This document shows, in pieces, positions 38,801 through 50,800 of a stretch of 64,000 nt of DNA. Under the pieces are notes generated by a model. That model worked only from the letters and a program-made list of their open reading frames with translations, was not told the DNA's origin and ran no database searches. Source of the stretch: Hippopus hippopus (taxonomy: Eukaryota; Mollusca; Bivalvia; Cardiida; Cardiidae); the NCBI GenBank assembly GCA_946811185.2, contig OX328112.1, forward strand, positions 18,953,215-19,017,214, given 5' to 3'. Numbering within the stretch: position 1 is the stretch's first letter; the number at the start of each line of letters is the position of its first letter. The position numbers and the translations under genes were made by a program.

Positions 38801-41800
38801 GGGAGAATAGAACCATCAAAGCTATATCTCCTCGGTCGTGCTTTGGCTGTTGCAAATTCCAAACAGAAACTTTACAAGCATCAAACAATAATTTCAACAA
38901 ATAACAATCAAGAAAACATTTTGATGAATGGAGATTTTGTTTACAGTGAACAATTTCTCCATTTCTCATCCTGTTTGAAAAACCTCAAACTGAAGAGGTA
39001 TCAGCCTTAAAGTCTTTATCTTTTGAAACAAACTTGTAGGAGATGACTTAACCTTTTACCAAAAGACAAAATTGTAGACAAGTCCAAATTGAAAGCATTT
39101 GCAGACAACATATTAAATGTAGCTTAAATTGAGATATGTCTTTGATAGGCTAGAAAACACTGTGGGAAAAGGGAGAAAATGCTGGTTACCAGCATTTTCT
39201 CCTTTTCCCACAATATTTTCAAAAGCTTTTTTCCTTAGGGTCATTAAAGTCAGGATTGTGTGGTTAAGGATTTAAGAAATTTCCATGTAAAAAGTGGATA
39301 ATCAACATCAATGAACTTGTTGCCAAGCAATCCTGTGTTTACACATCCCTGAGGAAGAAAGCTTTTGAAAACATTGTGGGATCAGGACAGAATGCTGATA
39401 ATGAGCATTTTCTCCATTTCCAACAGTCTTTTCTATCCTTCAAGGACAAATTTCTTTGATTTAGCCACACTTTGATTGTCGTCTGCAAATGCTTTGAATT
39501 TGGACAAGCCTAAAATCTTTTTGCCTGGTAAGGACTTAAGTTGATAAATATGCTTACAGTATGTTGATGTTGACTGCAGGTCTTTTCCAAAAGCGAAGTC
39601 GCACACAGCAATTTGAACTCAACACCAAAACTTAAACCTTTTTCTCATATTTATGCATTCTGACATAAAAACTATTCTGCAGGCTGCTTTGGAAATTATT
39701 TTGTGACAAAAAGAAGACTGCTAAATAGAGCAATTTCTCCTTTTGCCACAATGGTATCTCGACTAGCACATACTTCTATATGGTTCTCATATCAAATTCT
39801 TATTTATTTACAACCCATTTGCTAGATAATCAAAAATAATCCAAAGCCTAAATACTGTAAGGGATCAGGGGTCAACATTTGAAATAACTTTTTTAACTTC
39901 TTCACATCAAATTCATGCAGGTTCAAGATCAGAAGGTAAATGCAATAAGTCTATTTGTAGCCCATGTACAATATGAGCTAATCTATGGAAAAAGGGCATT
40001 TAGTGCATCTCCTTCATGCATTGCATGAAACAAGTCATACATAATTAAGGATCCATAAAATCCATTTTGTCTCACAACCAACTGAATCTGGAGGTTGAAG
40101 AGTCCTTGAACATGAAAAAATTAAGAATAGCTCAACATTTTGATCCAGATCAGCCTGTACAGGCTGGTCTGGGATGATACTTTTTTTCAACCCCCCCTTT
40201 TCACAGAGCATGGTTATGATGTAAGGATATCAAAACATTGTCAAACCTTGATTTGCATTTACCTTCGAACCTGACAGTCAAGAACATTTTTAAATCAATA
40301 AAAGCATTGCTAGAAAGCTTGGAACAAGCGCTGCACTATAAGCCACAAACAACATTATGACAGAGTGTTTCTATCCTTTAACAAATGACTCCGTGTTTTA
40401 AAACCTGAAAAACAGCTATGAAAACATCATTGGAAAAGGAGAAAATGCTGATAACCAGCATTTTCTCCTTTTTCCAATAATGTTTTCTACTAATTTAAAG
40501 CATTTCTCCTTTTTCCAATAATGTTTCTACTAATTTAAAGCATTTACTCCTTTTCAAATAATGTTTTCTACCCACTGAAACCATTTCCTCCTTTTTTAAT
40601 AATGCTTTTTACCCTTTCAAAGCAAATGCCCACCATTTGTTCCTTGTACCAATTATAATTTGTTGTCTGCAAAAGCTTTCATAATGGACAAGTCTTGAAT
40701 TTTGTCATCTGGTAAAGAGCAGATGATTTTTTTGAACTGTTTAACCCACTGCCCTAGCATGGAAACAATTTAAGTTTTCTAATTATCAAATTTTCATTTA
40801 TCACATTACTTCCCCTGTTTTCAGTATTGTACAGCTATTACAAATTTTCTCATCTTACACACATCTGATATTCTTAAAAGCATTATGTGAAGCCTTACTG
40901 GATACACTTTTGCGGCAAAACTTTGCATAGTTTCTCAAAGATAAAAGAAGCAACAAGTATCTTTATGTTACAGACAAGAAGATTACGGTTCTTTTATCTA
41001 CAGATCAGTAGATCAATTCTTATTTTTGCTAGCCATAAATCTAACACAGTCATACCTTCAATTCTCTCCAAGTCCTCATATGGACGTTTTGCAGGTCTTG
41101 TGTAAGATTTATCCTCTAGTCCATATTTGTCTGGAGTAAACAGTTCCCTCTTTACAGGTTCTGGAAAGTTATAAAAATCTTATCTAACCTTTTACTACAC
41201 AATCTCAAGTTATAATTACCTTGAGGAAGAGGCCTTCAAAAACATAGTGGGAAAAGAGGAAAATGCTGGTAACTAGCATTTTCTCATTTTCCCACAATGC
41301 TTTCCACATTTTTAAGAAAAAATCCCACCATTTTAGCAGCATTTGATTTGTTGTCTGCATATGCTTTCAATTTGGACAAGTTCAAAATTTTATTGTGCCT
41401 TAAAGAGTTATAAAAGTTATAGGTTTTCTTCACCAAAGCATCTTAACTCTTTACCACACAATCCCGACTTTTAACGACCCTGAAAAAGAAAGCCTTTGAA
41501 AACATTGTGGGAAAAGGAGAAAATGTTGGTAACCAGCATTTTCTCCTTTTCCCACAATGTTTTCTACCCTTCCCAAATCGAATTTCAATTTTTGATTCAA
41601 ATTTATTTTGTCGTCTTCAAATGCTTTGAATTTGGACTAGTCCAAAATTTTGTTGTTTGGTAAAGAGTTAAAGGACCGACACTATATAACACATTACTGT
41701 ACAAAGACAACTTTTCATGTCTCTTTCTGAAATGAATTTTTACAAACAAGGCTTGTTGTAGGCTGACAAAGAACTTAAGAAGGTTACCTTGTCAATGGAT

Positions 41801-44800
41801 CAGGAAACAATTCAAAGGGTGGTAACTCATGGTATACTTAAGCAATCAAACGAAACTTGTAGGCAACACAACTTACCATGGAAGAAGGGCTTCCATTAAA
41901 ATTTAAGCCAAATTAGTTGAAAATTGCAGGAGAAGAAGAGGACTCAAAATCATGTATATGTATGTACAGACAAACACTATATATCCCCTAACTTTATTGT
42001 GGAAGGTATAATGAAGTATTTATCAAAAGTTTAGGGCTTTACACTTCATCAGGCAAAACTTAACTTATGCAGCTGTGGCCCTCGCAAAAGTAGAAATTTG
42101 TATCATTTATACAATTTTTTTTTTTCAAATATTTTTCCCTAACTGCTTTTTCATTGAGTCACTAGGAAGCAAGTATACTTACTCTCTGGGGTGAATTTCT
42201 CTTTCTTTTCTCCTGAAATAGGAATACGATAATTTCTTAAACTCCAAAGTCATGGTCTTCAAACATTTTCTCAAAACCCCCTTACCAGAAGGAAGACCAC
42301 CCTCTCTTGTGCTCTCATGCCTTTGGCATTTGTGAACTCCTGAGGGCCTTCCATGGCCCTACCACTTTTCAAAAGTCAATCCGGCCCTGAACTTGTTACC
42401 TTACAAAATACTTCAAACACAAAAGCAAGCCTACATCTTTGTCCAGCAAAAATTATATAACAGCCATGAAATCATTTTGACATCAATAATTTCTTTCAAC
42501 AGATCTGATTGGTAATAACTTATCTCTTTACCAAAAGATAAAATTGAAAGCATTGGCAGACGACAGATATAATGTGGCACAAAAATTAAAATTTGTTTCG
42601 GAAGGCTAGAAAACATTGTGGGAAAAGATAAAATGTTGGTTACCAGCATTTTCTTTTTTTCAAACAATGTTTTCAAAAGGCCTCTTTCTCAGGTTCTGTA
42701 TTAACCAGTCATATTCTTAAGAACATTCTTAGTCTTATTCTAAAAAATTTCTAAATTTGAATGGAACACAAATTCTGATTGGCTAAACAATTTTGTGTTC
42801 CTGTATTGATTTTCCATTTTCCTATAAAAATGTAGGGATAGTAGGGCATTTTCAGAAAAAAAAGTTGAGAAAAGAAGGGGCACAGGAAAAAAGCAGGGAC
42901 AAGTCGGAAAAGTAGGGCCCGATTGAAAGCCTGTAGACTGTAACACACCTTCCAATTTGAGAGAAGCTGTAGAGGATGATTTTCCTTGACTGTTTGAGAT
43001 GATACATGTATATACCCCTGTGTCAGCTGATGTTACATTGTCAATCATCAGGCGACATGTTCCATCTGCGTAGGTCATGTGATATCGACCACCAGGCAGT
43101 ATAACTCTTCCATCCTTCATCCTGTTGAACACCAGAGTACAAAAAAAATGCAAGATGTAAAGCTATGCTAATCTGAAAATCATTAAAATTCTCTCTTTAC
43201 GAAACAGTGAAGAATTTAGGTAACTTCATGAAAATAAGGTTTTGAAAGCATTGTGGCAAAAGAACAAAATGTTAGTAACAACATTTTCTTCTTCTTCATC
43301 AATGCTTTCTACCCATTCAAAGATAACACTCATCATTTCAGTCACATTCAATTCTTTAAGACATTCAATTTAATTCAAAAGTATTTCACTTATGATTCCT
43401 GAGGCAAAAATTCACCAACCCTGCAAAATTAATTTCAAATTTTAACCCTTTACTGCACAATGCCGACTTTTGACGACCCTTGGAAAGACGCCTCTTGAAA
43501 ACATTGTGGGAAAAGGAGAAAATGCTGGTAACCAGCATTTTCTCCTTTTTCCACAATGTTTTCAACTCTATCAAAGAACAATTGCACCATTTGAGCCGCA
43601 TTGAAATTGTAGTCTGCAAATGCTGTCAATATGAACAAGGCTAAAATTTTGTCGTCTGGTAAAGGGTTAAGACTGGCCATCTCATTTGCTGACACAAAAT
43701 GTCTCGAGGACAAAAATCAATAATATGCGCCCTGCTCTGGCAAAAGGGGGTTAAATGCATCTCTATGATCCATGATACCAAGCAAGTCATCATATGGCTT
43801 GCAACACGCGAAAAGGGGCATTCGGACATTTGTGTAAAGTGTCGTCTCGGATAAGCCTGCGCAGTCCGCGCAGGCTAATCCGAGATGGCACTTTATGACT
43901 ACATTAGATTTTGTTCTTCAGTAGACATGCGCAAAACAGAAAAGTACATAAAAACGGAAAGTGTCTTTTCGGATTAGCCTGCGCGGATTGCGCAGGCTGA
44001 TCCGAGACGACACTTTACGCAAATGTCCGAATGCCCCTTTTCGCGTGTTGCAGGCCATATAATAATGAATCCATAAAATCCATTTTGTTTAATAACCTAC
44101 TAAATTATGTGGTTGAATAGTCCTTGGACATGCAAAAAATATACAAATAGCAAAAATTTTTGACCCAGGTCACCCTGAGCAGCCTGGGTTGATACCACTT
44201 GCAGATGCATTCAGCCCCCTTTTCGCAGAACATGGCTCATATCTATTTTAGAATCAATGAAATAAATTTAAAAACTACCCACTCACCAAGAAACCTCGGG
44301 TTCTGGGATGCCCATTACACGACATTCAAATCTAGCTGAGGTACCTTCTTTAGCCGACACGTCCTCCAGTCGTTTTGTGAATGTTGGCACATACCCAAAC
44401 TTCGTATCTTTGGGCTCAGCCTCTGTCACTCTGAGATGAAATGATAAAACATTCAATATTATAAGGTTTCTTAGGTGTATATCAAAGGACACTTTCTACT
44501 TACATTACGGTTGTCACAATTTTTGTATCTGACTTGATGTGTGAGTCTACACGAAAAATCTGTGACAGCAACCTGGGGACTTCAGTCATGCAGATTGCAT
44601 GTGACTGTCATTTAATCCTTTATCACACAATCCTGAGTTTTAATGACCTCAAGGAAGAATCCTTTTGAAAACATAGTAGGGAAAAGGAGAAAATGCTCAT
44701 AACCAACAATTTCTTCTTTTTCCACAATGTTTTCTACCCTATCAAAGATAAATTCCATCATTTGAGCTATATTCTGTCATCTGCAAATGCCCTGAATTTG

Positions 44801-47800
44801 GACAAGTCTACATTTTTGGCGTGTGGTAAAGAGTTAATTTGCAAGAACCACTGTATGATTGCGATGAGATTATCATGACAAGAAATTACTTTAATGTTTA
44901 GATTCATGACTGAAGAAAGGTGTACAAGCAGATCCATTTACCATCGAAATAAAAATCGTACATCGATGGGAAGATGATCACTGATAACAAAGCCATTGTA
45001 AATCATATAAAATTGACCCTTTACCAAAATCTCTCGGGTTTTAACGAACCTAGTGATAAAGCCTTCTGAAAACACTGTGGGTAAAGGAGAACATGCTGGT
45101 AACCAGCACATTTTCCCTTTCCCACAATGTTTTTCATCTTTTCAAAGACAAATCAAATCCTATTCTTTTAGTTACATTTAAACTGTCATCTGTATATGTT
45201 TTCAATTTGGACCAGTCTAAAATTATGTTGTATGGTAAAGAGTAAAAGAAAATGAAAAGAAAAAAATACATGTGCAGAGAAATGGAGACTCAGATAGCCA
45301 TTTCAATTACTATGTTCATGTATTCAATCCCCTGCCATTTTAATTTATTGTTTGATTGTTTCATCATGAATTTTCACAGGCAATTTTTAAATCCCACGTC
45401 TCTTTTGCTGTGCTTACCAAATAAAAAACAGTAGTACCTGTCTTTTTCAGGTGTTTCCGGCAATTTTTTCCCCTCTCTGACATGTAAATTAGCACTAACA
45501 TAGACCTCTCCCTCCTCATTGGATGCCTTACAAGTGATGATACCTTTATCATCGAACCTCACATCTTTTACGATCAAACTGTAGGCGTCGCCTTCTTTCT
45601 TCATTGCGTAATGTCTGTTTGTATCCTGAAGGAACATAATTTTATTAAAGCTTCAGTTATTATTTGCTTTGCACCAGACCAATCTGAAATTGAAATTAGT
45701 ATGTGAGTCATGCTCTGTTAATAGGGGGCTTAATGCATCTGCAAAAAAAGTATGTATCGACCCATGTCAGTCTGACATGGGCCAAAACATTTTGCTATTG
45801 GTCAATCTTCTGCAGCTTAAAGGATCAGTTTACCTCATGATACAGTTGGTTGGTATACAAAATGGTTCTTATGGATCTATAATACTGTGATAACTTGGTT
45901 GGTATCACAGAGACGCATTAAGCCACCTTTTGGCAGAGTATGGCTCACTTGTGTATCTATGTATAACAAGCAATTCATCAATTTGTCAAACATTTTTCCA
46001 TGTATGTACTAAACATGTTGAATCCAAGTTCATATTGATAACCTGCAATTTATTTCAGGTGATTAAAACTCAAGAGAAATCTAGATACTTGACTTGAACT
46101 TTTACCAAACAAGGAGTTTTAACATTCCTGTGGAAGATGACTTATGAAAATTGTGGGAAAACAAGCAAATACTGGTAATCAGCATTTCATTAATTAAACC
46201 AAATTTTATCTTCCATCTGTAAATGCTTTGAACTTGGACCAGTCTAAGATTCTGGGGTTATGTATAGGCCCATATATAAAAGCCATGCTCTGGCAAAACA
46301 GGGTTTAATCCTTTCCCAAACGACATGTTTTGGACTCCTCCAAAATCAAAACATATGCAGACAACATATTTAGAATTGCTACAAATCTTCGTAAATTCTG
46401 TGATAAAATGGAAAATATTGTGGTTACCAGCATTTTCTCCTTTTCCCACAACGTTTTGAAAAGCCTATCTGCTCAGGGTTGTTTAGAGTTGGGATTATGT
46501 GGTAAAGGTAAAGGGTTAATGCATTTCTGTGATGCATAAATACCATGCAAATCACAATATAATTATAGGATCCACAAAATCCTTTTTTTTCTTTTATAAC
46601 GGAATCATGAGGTAGAATGATCCTTGGGCATGCAGAAAATTTACTAAAATCAAAAAGTTTCGACCCAGGTCAGCCTCTGCAGGCTGACCTGGGTCAATAT
46701 TTTTTGTAGAAGTATTCAAACCTGTTTTCATAGAGCACATATTGTGTGGTTATCATTTCTCAAAAAGATTTAACCCTTTACCACACGACAAAATCTTAGA
46801 CCTGTCCAAATTGAAAGCATTTGTAGATGACCGTTTCAACGTGGCTCATATGAAATGATTTTTCTTTGATAGGGTAGAAAACGTTGTGGGAAAAGGAGAA
46901 AATGCTGGTAACCAGCATTTTCTCCTTTCCCACAATGTTTTCAAAAGCCTTCTCTTTCAGGGGCGTCAAAAGTCGTCCTTGTGTGGTAAAGGGTTAAAAC
47001 AATAGTGGTCATGGAAATAGCCTTGTACATGTAGCTCATTTGTTGATCATTGGTACATTCAGCTACGGTAGTACAGGGTTCCGAGTCTTGGTCGGGCCTC
47101 TTTATTTTTCGTTTCTTTGATTACAAATGACCCATGCTCTGGCAAAAGATGGCTTAATGCATCTCTGTCATGCATTTTACCAAGCAAGACATCATATAAA
47201 CAGGGATCCTAGTTTTTCTAGCAACTGACTAAATCATGAGGTAGACCCGTCTTTTGAAATTCAAAAAATTGACCAATAGCAAACACTTTCGGCCCAGATC
47301 AGTCGGCGTGGACAGCACAGGCTGACCTGGGTCGAAACTTTTTGCAGATGCATTAAGCTCCCTTTTTCACAGGGCTTGGCTCAAATATATGTAAATACTT
47401 ACAGAGATAGGTTTATGATTGTACATCCAGATCACAGCAGGTTTGGGTTCACCCACGACAACACAAGTAAACTTGGCCTCTTCCCCTTCCTTGGCATTCA
47501 CATGGTCAAACTTCTTTAAAAACTTGGGTAACATTTTTCCACGCAGTTTGTCCTCTATCACAGTCAGCTTGGCACTGCAGGTGGCCTCTCCAAGTGTGTT
47601 TCTGAAATAACATCAAACGTTAACCCTTTACTATACAACTAAATTTTAGACCTGTCTAAAGCAAATAAATGAGCCATGCTCTGTGAAATGGGGGCTAAGT
47701 GCATCTGCGAAAAGTATCAACTAGAGTCAGCCTTTCTGCCTTATCGAGGACCAATTTAATCATTTTAGCCACATTTGATGTGTTGTCTGCAATTGCTTCC

Positions 47801-50800
47801 AATTTGGACAAATCTTCAATTTTGTTGTTTGGAGAAGATTGAAGAATCTACAGAAATTTTTTCCTTTAAATAGCTTATTGATTTCTCTGCAGAATGTAAC
47901 CATTTTATCACCTAATTTCACTTACTTTAGCTGACATGTATACTGTCCAGTCTGGTCAACTTTTGGGGATTTAAACTCTAGACTGACAACCCCATCTGTC
48001 TTCCTCATTCTAACCCCCGGACTCTCTTTCAGCTCAATGTCGTCTAACAACCATGTGACGCTGGGTTCTGGTCTCCCAGCAACCAAACATTTGAAGTCAG
48101 AAGGAGATCCTTCAGTGGTTTGCTGGTCATAAAATTTGGTCAAGAATTTTGGGGCCATGTCACCCTCTTCCTCTTGGTCTTTGAAAGCTGGAATAAATAG
48201 AGATCAAATTATTGTTTCTTCTGGTCTTTGAAAGCTTAAAATACGAAACTCAAACCATGAATTGGGTCTACCAACAATTCAACCAATAAAGCACTGGAAA
48301 AAGTTACTTTTTTTTTTGTGGACAGTGAAGATCAAGAACAGACTGCACAGAATGTTATAACAATATTTCCAACGTTTTTTCCCAATTGAAAAGGTCCATT
48401 TCAATAAATTCAGCTCTCTAAAGGTTAAGAACAAGTAGATTTTTCACTATTCACCATGTTTTGTCAAATGCTTCTTGGCACACAGATGTTATGATGTTAA
48501 CAATACAGTCAACCAATCACAAAAAGCAAGCAAATGCAATTTGAAAGGTAACACTTCTGATTGGTTAAACCATTTGGTTTAGCAAATCAGAAGTTGTGTT
48601 ATTTTCAAATTTACAAAATCTGGAGAAGAAGACCAAGAACATTCTTAAGAATGGTTCGTGAATACTGACCCTGACTCCCACCAGTTGCCCTGCCACCAGA
48701 CCAGACATAAAAAATCAAAGGGCCATAAATCCTGTAATAGTTAACCAATTATACTGAAAATTAATTTAATAGTCAGAAGGCTTCTACTCATATTTAACCA
48801 ACTTGGTTAAACTCTTTACCAAACAAGAAAATGTTAGACTGGTCCAACTTGAAAGCATTTGTAGAGGACAAATTTAATCAGGCAAAAAGTGATGGGATTT
48901 GTCTTTGACAAGAAAGAAAACAGGGTGGTAAAACGAGAAAAAGCTGGTTACCAGCATTTTCTCCATTTCCCACAGTGTTTTTTCAAAAGCATTCTTCCTC
49001 AGGGTCATTGAAGTATGGGACTGTGTGGTAACTGGTCAAAACCAGGAGGAGAAAGAGACACAAAACTGAAATCTATGTAAGGGACAGACAACCTCATTCC
49101 AATATTCCCCCATCCCCTCAACTATTTTCAGGGGGAGGGGGATATATAAATTATCATTTGATCACCACTTACAAATAACATTTAAGTATGCCTCTGTCAT
49201 GGCTTCACCAAACTTATTTCTGGCCCAACATGTATATCTCCCTGTGTCAGTTAGCTGAACGTCTTGTATGAGGAGCGAGTATATCTCGTTGTTAAAGTTG
49301 AGAAGTTTAAATCTGTCACTGGTTTCAATCACTTTACCATCTCTCATCCTGAGTGAGAAAGTCAGAAAATATTGTATCAATCTCTTCATTCACTTAAAAA
49401 GACCAAGATCTGCATTCACAAACCATTCTTAATTAAATTCTTAGTCATATTCTAGATTTAGAAAGTAACACAACTTCTGATTGGCTTAATCACTTGGTTT
49501 AGCCAATCAGAAGTTGTGTTACTTTCAAATTTAGAAAATTCTTAGAATAAGACTACAGATTTTCTCAAGAATGGTTGGTGAATACTTACCCAGAAATTTT
49601 CATCATATTCATATTGAAAGTGTTTCGGATGAAAAATTAAATTTTGGATTTAATTTTGAAATTTTATTGGTCTTTGAAAGGACAGAAAACTTTCAGACAC
49701 TTAAACTTTTTACAAAATGACAGAAGTTTTAACTTCTCTTAATAAAGACCAAATGCAGAGAACAAATTAAATGTGGCTAAAATAATGAGATTTATTTTTG
49801 AATGGTTACAAAGCATGGCAAGAAAAAAATACTACCAGAATTTTCTCCTTTTCTCACAGACTTTTCAAAGCCTTCCTCTTCAGGGTTGTAAAATTGAGTT
49901 GGTATAGTTTTACTACTTAAAAGATCTGACTATCTTTTAACATATCACATACAGTGAAAAGCTCTTTTTTCAGTATTTCCCCCCATGGCTTTCATCAAGA
50001 CAGAAAAACATAATTCAAAGCATAGGTTTATGTTGCTTGCTTTGTTTGTACAATATGACGTCAATTACTCATGCATAACATTTATATTGCCAAGCTTTAT
50101 TAGACTAGAGTCAATTGCTAGCTTGAACCTTTAATGTACATCCAATTGGGCGGTGAGTCTTTAATTTCTTTATCCACATCATTTTATGACTCTGAAAAAG
50201 ACTGCTTGTAAAACAAATGTAGGAAAGAGAGAAATTGGTGGTAACCGATATATTTGTCTATTCTCACATGGTTTTATACCATATAGAAGATAAATCCTGT
50301 CATTTGAACCACATTTGATAAGCCCTCTGCAAACACTTTCAATATGGACAAGTCTAAATTTCTGGTGAAAAGCTGAAGAAGCCTCTAAACAGACCATGAC
50401 AGAATAATATGGGATATATAGGATCTGACATGAGTGGGCTTTTGAGATAAGATTTTATTAAACAAGTCAAGGGAAATGTTATTAAGCGAGCCTTTGGCGA
50501 GCTTAATAACATTTTTCCTTGACGAGTTTAATAAAATTTTATCTCAAACGTCCATGAATGTCAGATTCTTTTTATCACAAAACAACATTTCACAAAATAT
50601 AGATTAAATGATGTAAAAACATTCATAAATGCATCTGCGGTAATATCCATAAGACCCATTCACTTCTATGTAATATGTACAAAATGACGTCAAAAATGAC
50701 GTCACACAAATGTGATATCAAACGTATATGAGATAAAAAAATTTGTAATGGGTATATTACACTGAAAACAAGGGAGGTTATGTGATAAAAATTATTTCAA

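Noticed and set aside
38404..38810. Open frames overlapping the YESP region in other frames and strand
   Set aside because: An 18-bp repeat without stops in several frames yields long false frames. Only the minus frame with YESP and FN3 joins the splice chain.
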